A stretch of DNA of 64,000 bases from a bacterium (lineage in GTDB: Bacteria; Bacillota; Clostridia; Lachnospirales; Lachnospiraceae). The DNA is taken from the NCBI GenBank assembly GCA_030535455.1, contig JAUNJY010000001.1:62001-126000 (forward strand), in the 5' to 3' direction. This document shows, one piece after another, positions 24,871 to 34,275 of this stretch. The notes below the pieces were generated by a model. It did no database searches. It saw only the letters and a list, made by a program, of their open reading frames with translations, and was not told the origin of the DNA. A program made the translations under genes and the position numbers. Positions within the stretch are counted from its first letter, which is position 1, and each line of letters opens with the position of its first letter.

Positions 24871-27480
24871 GTGGTACATAAGGTGCAGGGAAGCATAACG
24901 GTATTTTTAAGCTTTATTTTAGCAATTATATTAGCGTTAATTGGAACATTGCTAGATGTGGCAAGAGTGGATATGGCCCATAGTTTTTCATATCGAGCTT
25001 TAGTGTCTGCGGTAGATACGGAGTTTACCAAGTATTGCAGTGAGCTATATGAGGATTATCATATCTACATGTTGGGAAATGGGCATAGCCTTAATGATGT
25101 GAGCGGCGAAGAGTTTATAAGTTCGATGACCAACTACCTTATGTACTCTTTTGACTCAGACTCAGATCTGACATTTCTTCATACTCCATTGAAAGTAAAA
25201 GGAGCAGAGATGCTAAACCTATCTGTAGAAGATTGCAAGGTAGATCAGACGACATCGTTAGCAGATTATGACGGTAAGATTTTTGAAGATCAAGTTGCCC
25301 AGTATATGAAGTATTATGTTGCAGGAGAGGCAGCAGATGGAATATTAGAAAAGCTCAATTTATTGCAGCAGTCGAAGGACACGATGACAGTGGTCCGCAA
25401 GAAAAACGAGTTAGATGAAAAGGTTGCAAAGATTGACAAGAGCATTATGAAGTTAATGCAGGAAGTGGAGGGAATTACATTTAAGAATAATTCCTTAGTT
25501 GTAACCAAAGATTACACAATTAAAATTCAAAGCAGCTTTGCAAAGAAATTTTGTACGACAGAAGTGAAGCCAAATAACGTTGGAATTAATCATAATGTAG
25601 TTTGGGACTCTTTAAAAGAACAGTACATAAATCCAGTAAAAAAACTAAATGAGATCAAAGATTTACTGACCAAATACACGAACAGTGAGCCCGAAATTCA
25701 ACAGTTGCAAGATCAGATTGATGAACTGAATAAGCAGATTGATGCATTAGAAAATCCAGTTGCTACGACTGCACCACCAACTCCTATTGCAGCATCTTCA
25801 ATTCCAACGCCAAGCACTACACCAATAATAACTCCAGGACCTGATAATGAGGAGATTAAAGGACAGATTGCCAAGTTAAAAGAACAGGTTAAGGAGAAAG
25901 AAACAGAAAAGAAAAACAAAGAGCAGGAGCAAAAGAAGTTTCTTCCTGATGTCAGAAAGGAAGCCGGGATATTATACGAGCAGGCAGAGGGTGTTCTTAC
26001 ACACACACGGCAGGCAATAAAGGAGATTGATAATGTTTATGCAGCAAAACAGGAAAGCATGTCTTCAATCAAGGACTTTGAGTCAGTGCTAAATAATAGT
26101 AAGGATAAGGTAGGAAAGGACACTTATAAAGGACTACAGGATGATTTTAATGATACAAAGGATTATGTAGATCAGCTAGACGAAGATGGATATGATAACT
26201 CAGTGGTAGGAAATGCCTTAAATATGAAATCAGCTTTAGATACCAATAGCAAGATATTAGAGAGCACAGTGACAATTAGCGATCAGGCAAAAAGTCTTTC
26301 TGTAAATAAAGTCGAGGATGTAAAGAACTTAGTTGAGCAGCTAATCAGCCAGTATGATGCATATTCTATCAAATCACTTCATTTTGATTATAGTACCCTT
26401 ACGGTTCAAGAAAATTCAGAAAGTCCACTTACTGCATTTAAATCATTGGTTGATGGAGGCCTACTAGAGTTAGTCCTAGATGATACGGACAAGCTTTCCG
26501 ACACCACACTAAATAAATCAAGTCTTGTAAGCAAGAATGTATGTATAGATAGTCCGGATACCAATAAGGATGAGACAGAAAATAATAAGCTTACAGATAA
26601 TCTTGGAGAAGGAGAGCCAGGAAACAGTGGGGTATCAGACAGTCTAAAGGGATATGAGGATAATTGTGAGAGTGCCAATGTTACAAATAGCTCCACCAAT
26701 GATGTAGCCAGAAAAGTACTGATCAATGAATATGGAGTCACCAGCTTCCTAAACCTGATGAATGATTTACAGGAAGATAAATCGAAGGACACGAAGGGAC
26801 AGAAAGAAACAAAGATTAAGTATGAGCAGGAGTATCTGGCAATTGGAAGTTATAACGAGAAAGATAATGTTAAGAGTATTGTTATGAGGACCATCTTTAT
26901 GAGGACTGCAGTCAATTATATCTCTTTACTGACCAATTCCAAATGCAGGGCTCAGGCAAAAGAGACAGCAACCTTGCTGGTTGGATTTACAGGGCTTGCA
27001 CCATTGGTTCTTTTAACATCTCAGTTAATCCTGATTGCCTGGGGATTTGAAGAGGCTTTGGTGGATACAAGGGCACTGCTGGATGGAAAAAGCGTTGCAT
27101 TTCTGAAACAGGCAAGCCAATTCAGCGTAGAGTATAAGGATCTATTACTAATTAATAAAGAGATCATTAAGAAGAAGGCAAGTAAATATAGTGATACCTC
27201 TAAGAGTTTAGTTTCATTATCTTATAACGATTATCTTAGAATTTATATGCTGATGGTACCATCGGATACGCTATCGTATCGAATGATGGATCTGATCCAG
27301 GAAAACATGCGACTTCGTTATGATGATCAGTTTCGACTTTTAAATGGTATTTTCGGAACCAGAATTTCTCTTACCGTAAATATGCCAGGTAAGTTCTTAA
27401 ACATTCCATTTATTAAAGACTTTTCAGGATATGATGGATCCAGTGCAACAATAAAAGTCAGTACAGACTATTCCTATTAG
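24871..27480 (+). CDS. Large TadG-like (DUF5702-type) surface protein
   Basis: An 869-residue protein with a type IV pilin-like N-terminus (VQGSITVFLSFILAIILALIGTLLDVARV), a long coiled, Lys/Glu/Asp-rich external part including a TPIAASSIPTPSTTP linker near 300-325, and a second hydrophobic segment near 700-725 (TATLLVGFTGLAPLVLLTSQLILIAWGF). GTG start after GGGGGAG. Probably a minor pilin or tip adhesin; this is inferred from the TadE/TadG-like start and operon position. Confidence 0.7.
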   Translation: MVHKVQGSITVFLSFILAIILALIGTLLDVARVDMAHSFSYRALVSAVDTEFTKYCSELYEDYHIYMLGNGHSLNDVSGEEFISSMTNYLMYSFDSDSDLTFLHTPLKVKGAEMLNLSVEDCKVDQTTSLADYDGKIFEDQVAQYMKYYVAGEAADGILEKLNLLQQSKDTMTVVRKKNELDEKVAKIDKSIMKLMQEVEGITFKNNSLVVTKDYTIKIQSSFAKKFCTTEVKPNNVGINHNVVWDSLKEQYINPVKKLNEIKDLLTKYTNSEPEIQQLQDQIDELNKQIDALENPVATTAPPTPIAASSIPTPSTTPIITPGPDNEEIKGQIAKLKEQVKEKETEKKNKEQEQKKFLPDVRKEAGILYEQAEGVLTHTRQAIKEIDNVYAAKQESMSSIKDFESVLNNSKDKVGKDTYKGLQDDFNDTKDYVDQLDEDGYDNSVVGNALNMKSALDTNSKILESTVTISDQAKSLSVNKVEDVKNLVEQLISQYDAYSIKSLHFDYSTLTVQENSESPLTAFKSLVDGGLLELVLDDTDKLSDTTLNKSSLVSKNVCIDSPDTNKDETENNKLTDNLGEGEPGNSGVSDSLKGYEDNCESANVTNSSTNDVARKVLINEYGVTSFLNLMNDLQEDKSKDTKGQKETKIKYEQEYLAIGSYNEKDNVKSIVMRTIFMRTAVNYISLLTNSKCRAQAKETATLLVGFTGLAPLVLLTSQLILIAWGFEEALVDTRALLDGKSVAFLKQASQFSVEYKDLLLINKEIIKKKASKYSDTSKSLVSLSYNDYLRIYMLMVPSDTLSYRMMDLIQENMRLRYDDQFRLLNGIFGTRISLTVNMPGKFLNIPFIKDFSGYDGSSATIKVSTDYSY

Positions 27481-27491
27481 TTTAGATACCT

Positions 27492-27618
27492 TTCAGGGTG
27501 CAATAAGATGTCCATTCTCAAAAAAATATGCCAAATAAAAAAATAGTTCTCTCTTCAAGCAATCTGTTGCCCCAGAAAAGCGTGAAAATCGAGAGTGGAC
27601 GTCTTATTGTACCCTGAA
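27492..27618. repeat. 28-bp imperfect inverted repeat within the Tad operon
   Basis: Arm 27492-27519 (TTCAGGGTGCAATAAGATGT...) and arm 27591-27618 match at 25 of 28 positions, and the three differences are G-U compatible in RNA. The 71 bases between are AT-rich with no ORF. It fills the only large gap in the operon (27481-27637). It looks like a MITE-type element or an RNA hairpin that could process the operon mRNA. Confidence 0.7.
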
Positions 27619-27637
27619 TGAGGGAAAGGAGATTAAA

Positions 27638-28495
27638 ATGACACCAGTAAAAGAGTGTAAAGGTTCCATTACTGTAGAGGCTGCATTCATTATGCCGTTT
27701 TTCATTTTTGTACTTCTTTCCTTTTTATATTTCTTTCAGTTATTTACACTTCAGGAACATATTCAAGAAAGTATTACAAGAGTTTCTAAGGAGGCGTCAC
27801 AATATGGCTATGTATATAACTATATAGAAGAAAAAAAGGGAGGAGAGCAGGAAGAAAAGGAGACAACTTCAGCAAAAAAGGTTGTACAGGGATTTGTAGA
27901 TGGAACTTTATTTCGAACCAAGTTTCTTGAGAATATGGGAAGCAATGTGAATGATAGTTGTATCATGGGAGGAATTCAAGGAATTAGCTTCGTAGAAAGC
28001 AGTTTTATGAAGCAGGAGAATAATATTGAGGTAGTAGCCATTTATGAAGTTAAGATCCCTGTCCTATTTTTAAATCTACATCCCTTTACTGTGGTACAGA
28101 GAGTCCATTCACGAGCGTTTGTGGGAGAGCGGTTGGTGGATAATGATACAGGGGATGAAGATGGAAAGTTGGAGCAGGAAGAGGATAGCTACGTATACAT
28201 AACAAGGACAGGAACCGTATTTCATAAGGATAAAAATTGTACTTATCTTAATATTAAGTTAATAAAGGTGGCAGGAAATGAAATATTAACAAAACGCAAT
28301 TTTAGTGGTGCAAAGTATTATCCATGCGAAAGCTGTATGAAAGAGAAGTTAGACAATGGAAAAAGTTATTATATAACAGAATACGGAACAAGATATCATT
28401 CTTGCAGCACATGCAATAAGATTGACCGGGATATTACAAAAATAAAGCTTAGCCAGGTTGGTTCAAGAAGGCCATGTTCAAAGTGTGGAAAGTAG
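27638..28495 (+). CDS. TadE-like pseudopilin with a C-terminal duplicated Cys motif
   Basis: A 285-residue protein with the TadE start CKGSITVEAAFIMPFFIFVLLSFL (A24 cleavage pattern G-S-I-T-V-E), an external domain to about 180, then two tandem copies of a small motif: VYITRTGTVFHKDKNCTYL...YYPCESC and YYITEYGTRYHSCSTCNKI...RRPCSKC. Each has one His, one upstream Cys and a final CxxC, resembling the metal-binding TGxxYHxxxCxxL...PCxxC motif of secreted nucleases and related proteins. Confidence 0.75.
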   Translation: MTPVKECKGSITVEAAFIMPFFIFVLLSFLYFFQLFTLQEHIQESITRVSKEASQYGYVYNYIEEKKGGEQEEKETTSAKKVVQGFVDGTLFRTKFLENMGSNVNDSCIMGGIQGISFVESSFMKQENNIEVVAIYEVKIPVLFLNLHPFTVVQRVHSRAFVGERLVDNDTGDEDGKLEQEEDSYVYITRTGTVFHKDKNCTYLNIKLIKVAGNEILTKRNFSGAKYYPCESCMKEKLDNGKSYYITEYGTRYHSCSTCNKIDRDITKIKLSQVGSRRPCSKCGK

Positions 28496-28510
28496 AAAGG
28501 AAGGTTTAAG

Positions 28511-28942
28511 ATGGAGATAACAGAGGGGATCAAGATGCTAGTCATAATTGGAATACTGCTTATGTGTTCCTATACGGATATTCGTGAGAAGAAAGTTTCA
28601 ATATGGATAATCATTGCGGGAGTACAGGCAGTACTCGTGTTAAACATCATTGCAAGGGATATAACAATGGTAAATGCTTTATTGGGAGCAACCATAGGCA
28701 TACTTCTAATCGGAGTAAGCAAGCTGACTAAGAATGCCATTGGAACAGGGGATGCAATGCTGATTATAATGATTGGACTGGCAATTGGAATGTTTCACAC
28801 ACTGCTGGCATTATTCTATGCACTGCTGATTACAGCTGTTGTCTCTGCAATACTGCTAATACTAAGAAAGATTAAAAAAGATTCTCAGATGCCATTTGTA
28901 CCATTTATCTTACTTGGATATTTGGGGGTGATATTCTCGTGA
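28511..28942 (+). CDS. A24 prepilin peptidase, second copy
   Basis: A 143-residue polytopic protein with catalytic Asp residues in CSYTDIREKKVSIWI and IGTGDAMLIIMIGL (GxGD). It probably processes the pilin, the TadE-like proteins or both. Ribosome site GGAAGG. Overlaps the next gene by 4 bases. The presence of two A24 peptidases in one Tad operon suggests divided substrate sets. Confidence 0.85.
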   Translation: MEITEGIKMLVIIGILLMCSYTDIREKKVSIWIIIAGVQAVLVLNIIARDITMVNALLGATIGILLIGVSKLTKNAIGTGDAMLIIMIGLAIGMFHTLLALFYALLITAVVSAILLILRKIKKDSQMPFVPFILLGYLGVIFS

Positions 28943-29520
28943 TAACAGATAAGAAGGTAGAGGGAAGCATTACGGTAGAGGCAGCATTTGTAATTCCCAT
29001 CATAGTAGTTATCTTAATGGCACTTATTTATTTCTCTTTCTATCTACATGATCAGACAGTAGTAGCCTGTGTAATCGACGAGGCAAATGAGCGATTAAAC
29101 CAGGCGGTAAGACAGCCAACGAATTATGAAACTGGTGAAATCAGTTATGAGCAGTTAACGAGTCAGAGCTTATTATGCAGAGTCAATGGAGACTATAGTG
29201 TAGAAATAGACAGCATGAGGAAGTTTATAAAGGATCGTCTAAATAAACGACTAATGATTGGAGAGATAGAAACAATTGACATAAAGAAGGAGCAGACATT
29301 GATAACGACTACAGTTACAGCAAAAAATAGGATTCATTTTTTTCCAGCATTAGAGTATTTGAAAGACTATCATGTCAGTGTAAATGCAGCAGACTGTGAA
29401 GTAAACAATGCTTCAGAATATGTGAGGGCAGCAAGCGTGACATTGGACGTGGTATCGCAGACAAAGGCATTTGATAAGGTAGCTGATGTAATTAATAAAA
29501 TAGACAAAGTATTAAAGTAG
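28939..29520 (+). CDS. TadE-like pseudopilin
   Basis: A 193-residue protein with the N-terminus VEGSITVEAAFVIPIIVVILMALIYF (G-S-I-T-V-E processing site, one membrane helix) and a short external domain. GTG start overlapping the upstream peptidase. Likely a minor pilin that works with the TadE-like protein at 27638. Confidence 0.8.
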   Translation: MITDKKVEGSITVEAAFVIPIIVVILMALIYFSFYLHDQTVVACVIDEANERLNQAVRQPTNYETGEISYEQLTSQSLLCRVNGDYSVEIDSMRKFIKDRLNKRLMIGEIETIDIKKEQTLITTTVTAKNRIHFFPALEYLKDYHVSVNAADCEVNNASEYVRAASVTLDVVSQTKAFDKVADVINKIDKVLK

Positions 29521-29536
29521 ATAGATGGGTGATGTT

Positions 29537-30898
29537 ATGGTGGAGCATGAGGTGAAAAGAGGAGGATCCAAGACAATTGTAAGCATTACAATTAAGGAGG
29601 CCTTGCAGTTTAATGAATTTCAGTATCGTATGCTGAAAGAAAACAAAGTAAACGGTATATTGGAAGTGGACAGGTCCATTCAAAATGAGACAGTGGTTTA
29701 TGATTATGATGTATCAGGAATGCAGTCCTTTGAAGAAAGAAGTCAGGGGAGAAAGTTAAATAGTATGGAGATAAAGGAGTTATACAGCAAGCTGTTATCA
29801 ACTTTGTTATTTGCCGAAGAGTATTTTTTAGAGAAAGATAGTTTTATTATAGGAGAAGAGTTCATTTACTTTTCAGCAACAGATCAATCTTATGGGTTGA
29901 TGTACTGTCCTGAATATAAAAGAGAGGTAAAAGAGCAGTTTGCTGACTTAACAGAATATATTATAAACCATATTGGATATGAAGATCAGTCGGGAGTGGC
30001 AATGGTATATGAGTTATTTAAAATGTTTCGTGATGGGCATTCTACCCTAAAAGATATCCTGATCTATCTTAAGCAGGGACAGAGAAGGCCTCAGATGCAA
30101 AATCAGATACCAAACCCTAGAAATGATCAGGAGGGAGCACCTAGGATTAATCAAGGTCAAATTACAGAACCCTCTTTAGCAGTAATGCAACATCAGCTAC
30201 AGACACCGGAAACGGAAAATGGACTTTCTTCAAAAAAGCTATTGCTATACTGTGGAAGTGTATGTATCGGGCTTGGTGTATTTTTTGCACTTTATTTGTC
30301 AGGAACGCTATTTGCAGGGCACACAAGGAAATTAGAGACTTCAAAACTGTTAGGAACATTATTATTAATAGGAGCCGTGGTTGGATACATGTGTTACCGA
30401 ATTAGTCAAATGAAGACTGAGGAGAAGCAAGAAAGACCAATAAATCAAAGTAAAAATCAAGTTTTAAAATCGAAGCAGGAGCCAGTCCAGGCGGTGAAAC
30501 CAATGCAGCAGGAGGTACCAGTGCAGCCAGTGCATCCGACCACAGAACCATTAATGCCGCCAAAACAAGTGCTGCATCAAGTGTATGAAGGATTAAATCA
30601 TAAACAGTATTGTCTGGTGGATGCAGGACCTAATCATGGGCAGCAGTATATCCTTTATAAGACACCATATTTAGTGGGCAAGTCTTCGGAACAAGTAGAT
30701 GGTGTCATCTATAGTGAGGCTGTGAGCAGAGTGCATGCAGAGTTTATTATTGAGAATAATCAGCTTTATGTGATGGATATGTCTTCTACCAATGGAACTT
30801 ATGTAAACAGAAGAAGAATTGGAAGTAATGAGCGGATTGCAGTTAACCCGGGCGATGAAATTCAGATTGCAGATAAGCAGTTTCAGTTAATTTCTTAA
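29537..30898 (+). CDS. FHA-domain membrane protein (DUF6382-like N-terminus)
   Basis: About 453 residues: an N-terminal cytoplasmic domain (about 1-175), two membrane helices near 240-260 and 277-293, a linker rich in Pro/Gln, and a C-terminal FHA domain (about 380-450) with GKSSEQVDGVIYSEAVSRVHAEF and MDMSSTNGTYVNRRRI, the phosphothreonine-binding signature. ATG 29537 is preferred (GGGTGA upstream); ATG 29525 is possible. It closes the Tad operon and may link pilus assembly to Ser/Thr phosphorylation. Confidence 0.75.
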   Translation: MVEHEVKRGGSKTIVSITIKEALQFNEFQYRMLKENKVNGILEVDRSIQNETVVYDYDVSGMQSFEERSQGRKLNSMEIKELYSKLLSTLLFAEEYFLEKDSFIIGEEFIYFSATDQSYGLMYCPEYKREVKEQFADLTEYIINHIGYEDQSGVAMVYELFKMFRDGHSTLKDILIYLKQGQRRPQMQNQIPNPRNDQEGAPRINQGQITEPSLAVMQHQLQTPETENGLSSKKLLLYCGSVCIGLGVFFALYLSGTLFAGHTRKLETSKLLGTLLLIGAVVGYMCYRISQMKTEEKQERPINQSKNQVLKSKQEPVQAVKPMQQEVPVQPVHPTTEPLMPPKQVLHQVYEGLNHKQYCLVDAGPNHGQQYILYKTPYLVGKSSEQVDGVIYSEAVSRVHAEFIIENNQLYVMDMSSTNGTYVNRRRIGSNERIAVNPGDEIQIADKQFQLIS

Positions 30899-30985
30899 GA
30901 GACAGTTAAGAAAAGATTTACTAACGATATCTAGCACTTTATGCTATAATAAACGCAAAGAATGTCATAAAGGTAGGAGGCTTCT

Positions 30986-32056
30986 ATGGTAGTTGAGCTG
31001 AAGCATTTCTTTATGAAAATGTCTTATAAAGAAATGAACACAAACAGCAGTTTGTTAACAGTATTATATAAGCCGAGTGGCAGGGATGTACTGGTGCTTG
31101 TGTTAAATGATTTAATATCTGGAATAGAGGCAACAAAAGAACAGTATGATCATGTATTATGGCAGGTTGAACAGGCGTTTTATAAAAACGGATTTACAAA
31201 TGTCAGTATATTAAGTTTGATTTGCACTAAAAATATAGATCGAGTAAAAGCATTTTGTTCTGCGAACTCATACACCCATTGGGTAATAGATCAGAATACC
31301 CATCGATTATTAATATATGAAAATCAGCAGCGTAGTTACTGGGAGATACAAAAGCAGACTGAGCAGTTTTTACAGGGAAATGAACAGCCTGTCAGGGAAC
31401 CAGTGTACACAAATCACAGACACACAAAAGCAACATTGAAAGTTAGGGCAAAGCAAATGTATAACAAGTATCCGGTGGTTACCATTGGACTTGTAGCAGT
31501 TAATGTGATTGTTTTCCTGCTGTGTGCATTAACTGGATCAACAGAGGATACCATGCATCTATATAATTGGGGTGCAAGTGCTTATGATGCAGTTGTGTAT
31601 GAGCATGAATATTATCGATTATTTACAGCAATGTTTTTACATGCAGGTCCAGAACACTTGATTAATAATATGTTTGTTCTAATTATCATTGGTGAACGAT
31701 TAGAAAAGATACTTGGAAAGACCAGATATGCGTTTGTTTATATAGTTACAGGACTGGCAGCATCCGTGGGATCTATTATTTATTATCAGATGCTTGGAGA
31801 AAATGTTGTTGGTGTTGGTGCATCCGGTGCAATTTTTGGTGTGATCGGTGGTATTTTCTATATGGTAATTCGATATCGTGGAAGGGAAACCGGAATTACG
31901 ACTGGTCGAATGATCCTGTTTTTAATGTTAAGCTTGTATAGCGGAGTCAGCAATGCCTCACAGGTTGATAATACAGCTCATGTGGTGGGTTGTATCTCAG
32001 GTATTGTTTTGACATTTATTTTAGATGAATTACAAAGAAGAAAAGGGACTAGGTGA
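30986..32056 (+). CDS. Rhomboid-family intramembrane serine protease
   Basis: A 356-residue protein with an N-terminal soluble part of about 160 residues and a rhomboid core: EHLINNMFVL (oxyanion His/Asn), GVGASGAIFGVIGG with the catalytic Ser, and DNTAHVVGCISG with the catalytic His. It sits after the Tad operon with its own ribosome site (GTAGGAGG) and a TATAAT box at 30944-30949, so it may have a separate promoter. Substrates unknown. Confidence 0.88.
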   Translation: MVVELKHFFMKMSYKEMNTNSSLLTVLYKPSGRDVLVLVLNDLISGIEATKEQYDHVLWQVEQAFYKNGFTNVSILSLICTKNIDRVKAFCSANSYTHWVIDQNTHRLLIYENQQRSYWEIQKQTEQFLQGNEQPVREPVYTNHRHTKATLKVRAKQMYNKYPVVTIGLVAVNVIVFLLCALTGSTEDTMHLYNWGASAYDAVVYEHEYYRLFTAMFLHAGPEHLINNMFVLIIIGERLEKILGKTRYAFVYIVTGLAASVGSIIYYQMLGENVVGVGASGAIFGVIGGIFYMVIRYRGRETGITTGRMILFLMLSLYSGVSNASQVDNTAHVVGCISGIVLTFILDELQRRKGTR

Positions 32057-32061
32057 AGTAA

Positions 32062-33048
32062 ATGAAGATAAATGTTTATTATGGCGGAAGAGGAATAATT
32101 GAAGATCCAACATTATTCGTAGTAAATAAGCTGATTGAGGTATTAGAGGAACTTCGAGTAGAAGTGGAACGTTTTAATCTTTATGAAGAAAAGAACACAA
32201 TCAGTATGCTGCCTCAGACATTAAAGGATGCGGATGGAGTAATCTTGGCCACAACAGTGGAATGGCTGGGAATTGGCGGCTATATGCAGCAGTTTTTAGA
32301 TGCATGCTGGTTTTACGCAGATAAGGAAAAAATAGAAAAACTGTATATGCTTCCAGTTGTATTATCTACTACTTATGGGGAACGTGATGCAGAAACTACA
32401 CTAATTAAGTCATGGGAAATGCTTGGTGGAAAGATTCAACCAGGATTATGTGCTTATGTAGAAGATCACGTAGAATTTGAAACAAATAGTGAGAATGTTG
32501 CACATATTGAAAAATATGCAGAAGATTTATATCGTGCAGTGAACAAGAAAGCCAAAGTATTTCCAAATAGCCAGATTGCAATGAAGCAGAATGTGTTACG
32601 TAACATTTCATTAGAGCTGACGCCACAAGAAAGTGAACAGCTATCCATGTATGTTTCAGATGATACGTACATTAAAAAGCAAAAGGAAGATATTCAGGAA
32701 CTAACAGAGTTATTTAAAGGCATGCTTTCAGAGACTAAGCCTTCGGATACTGAGTTTGTAAAGGAATTTGAAGCAGCTTATAAGCCTTTAGAAGGATTTA
32801 AGGCGATATATTCAATCTTTATGCAGGATATTGATAAGAATTTATTGATTGAGGCAGATAATGCTTCTATTTCTGTATTTTATGGAGAAGCAGAGGATGC
32901 TGATGTAATTGCAAGAACGACACGCGATGTAATCCAAAAAATCGTAACCGGAAATGTATCGTTCCAAAATGCCTTTATGACAGGAGAAATTGCTGCAAAA
33001 GGTAACTTTAAGACATTAAGAAATTTCGACTCTATTTTTGAGTTTTAA
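32062..33048 (+). CDS. Flavodoxin-fold reductase-like protein with SCP2 domain
   Basis: A 328-residue two-part protein. Residues 1-150 have an NADPH-dependent FMN reductase/flavodoxin-like pattern (KINVYYGGRG, ADGVILATTVEWLGIGGYMQQFLD). The last 90 residues (YSIFMQDIDKNLLIEADNASISVFYG ... TGEIAAKGNFKTLRNFDSIF) match SCP2 sterol-carrier-like domains, which bind lipidic ligands. Five bases after the rhomboid gene, so cotranscribed. Confidence 0.7.
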   Translation: MKINVYYGGRGIIEDPTLFVVNKLIEVLEELRVEVERFNLYEEKNTISMLPQTLKDADGVILATTVEWLGIGGYMQQFLDACWFYADKEKIEKLYMLPVVLSTTYGERDAETTLIKSWEMLGGKIQPGLCAYVEDHVEFETNSENVAHIEKYAEDLYRAVNKKAKVFPNSQIAMKQNVLRNISLELTPQESEQLSMYVSDDTYIKKQKEDIQELTELFKGMLSETKPSDTEFVKEFEAAYKPLEGFKAIYSIFMQDIDKNLLIEADNASISVFYGEAEDADVIARTTRDVIQKIVTGNVSFQNAFMTGEIAAKGNFKTLRNFDSIFEF

Positions 33049-33074
33049 ATAAAAATATTTAAGTTTATCACACA

Positions 33075-33119
33075 TAGTAAATTATATATCTACCAATACT
33101 ACCAATATATAATTTACTA
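33075..33119. repeat. Perfect 15-bp inverted repeat upstream of the YtvI-like gene
   Basis: Arms 33075-33089 and 33105-33119 (TAGTAAATTATATAT and complement) flank a 15-base spacer and end one base before the ribosome site of the next gene. No T-run follows, so it is more likely an operator or a translational hairpin than a terminator. Confidence 0.6.
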
Positions 33120-33132
33120 GTGAGGTGATAGC

Positions 33133-34221
33133 TTGAAACTGAATAACATATCTAAATTGCAAAGACAGCTTCTTTTAATTGCCATTACCTCCATTGGGGT
33201 ATTTATTGCATTTCGGTACTTCTTACCATTAATCTTCCCATTTATTTTTGCATACCTTATTATGAGGCTGATCCTTCCCATTGTTCGTTTTTTAAAGGAG
33301 AAGTTACATTGTCCGGTAATCTTAGGCAGCATTATTTCGCTGCTAGTGACGGTCGGAGTGCTTGGAAGCGGTATTTTTTACGTATTATGTGTAGTATTAG
33401 AGCAGCTGAGAGGGTTTCTTAAGAACATACCAATCTATACTCAGATCGTTGTAACAAATTTAGATTCGATCTGCTGTAAGTGTGATTGCTTATTGGGATT
33501 TACAGATGGGACGGCATATAACTATCTATTTGATAATATGAGTTCGGTTTGGGGTGTGGTGAAGCAGGTTACAATTCCTGCAATTTCAGAACATACATTA
33601 AATATCTTCTGGGGAATTATCGGATTGATCTCTATACTATTCATTATCATCATTGCCGTAATCAATATGATTTTAGATTATGACACCATACGAACCAGCT
33701 ATTTACAAAGTGATTTCTATAAGGCAATTTCTCCGGTGACTAGCAAGCTAGCAAAAGTGGGAGTTGCTTATGTAAAGACGCAGTTAATAATTATGTTTAT
33801 TAACAGCGTTATTTTGGTGAGCGGATTTTACTTTATCGGTTCTCCATATGCATGGCTCGCAGGAATCGGAATCGCTATAATGGATGCATTCCCGGTATTG
33901 GGAAGCGGTTTATTCTTAATTCCAATAGCAGCTATAAAACTGATCGGAGGAAAGTATTTTGCAGCCGCAACGTTAATTTCACTGTATGGAATTTGTGAAT
34001 TTATCCGTTCGCTTATTGAACCAAGACTATTAGGAGACCGAATTGGATTAAAGCCAATCTTTACATTGATCGCCATGTATGTGGGCGTACAGTTATTTGG
34101 CGTAATTGGATTTTTATTGGGACCATTAGCACTAGTAATTATTAAGACAATTGTTGAGGAAACAAAGTGTGTGGAAAAGGAGCAATCAGATACAAAGCAG
34201 CAGGACAAAGAGCAGGAGTAA
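33133..34221 (+). CDS. AI-2E/PerM-family membrane protein, YtvI-like
   Basis: A 362-residue protein with about eight hydrophobic segments: FRYFLPLIFPFIFAYLIM near 30, MFINSVILVSGFYFI and the family-typical AIMDAFPVLGSGLFLIPIA and GVQLFGVIGFLLGPLALVI near the C-terminus. The family contains the sporulation membrane protein YtvI and exporters. TTG start after GAGGTGAT. Ends in a charged Gln/Lys/Glu tail. Confidence 0.8.
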   Translation: MKLNNISKLQRQLLLIAITSIGVFIAFRYFLPLIFPFIFAYLIMRLILPIVRFLKEKLHCPVILGSIISLLVTVGVLGSGIFYVLCVVLEQLRGFLKNIPIYTQIVVTNLDSICCKCDCLLGFTDGTAYNYLFDNMSSVWGVVKQVTIPAISEHTLNIFWGIIGLISILFIIIIAVINMILDYDTIRTSYLQSDFYKAISPVTSKLAKVGVAYVKTQLIIMFINSVILVSGFYFIGSPYAWLAGIGIAIMDAFPVLGSGLFLIPIAAIKLIGGKYFAAATLISLYGICEFIRSLIEPRLLGDRIGLKPIFTLIAMYVGVQLFGVIGFLLGPLALVIIKTIVEETKCVEKEQSDTKQQDKEQE

Positions 34222-34240
34222 GCGATTTTTGACTTAATTC

Positions 34241-34269
34241 TTGACAAACGTGAACACTTAACTTAAAAT
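34241..34269 (+). promoter_or_regulatory. Sigma-A promoter of proS
   Basis: TTGACA (34241-34246), 17 bases, TAAAAT (34264-34269). It lies directly upstream of the T-box leader. Confidence 0.8.
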
Positions 34270-34275
34270 CTAGCT

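Noticed and set aside
25713-26792. Antisense frames within the large TadG-like gene
   Set aside because: Shadows of the biased coding strand without start signals.
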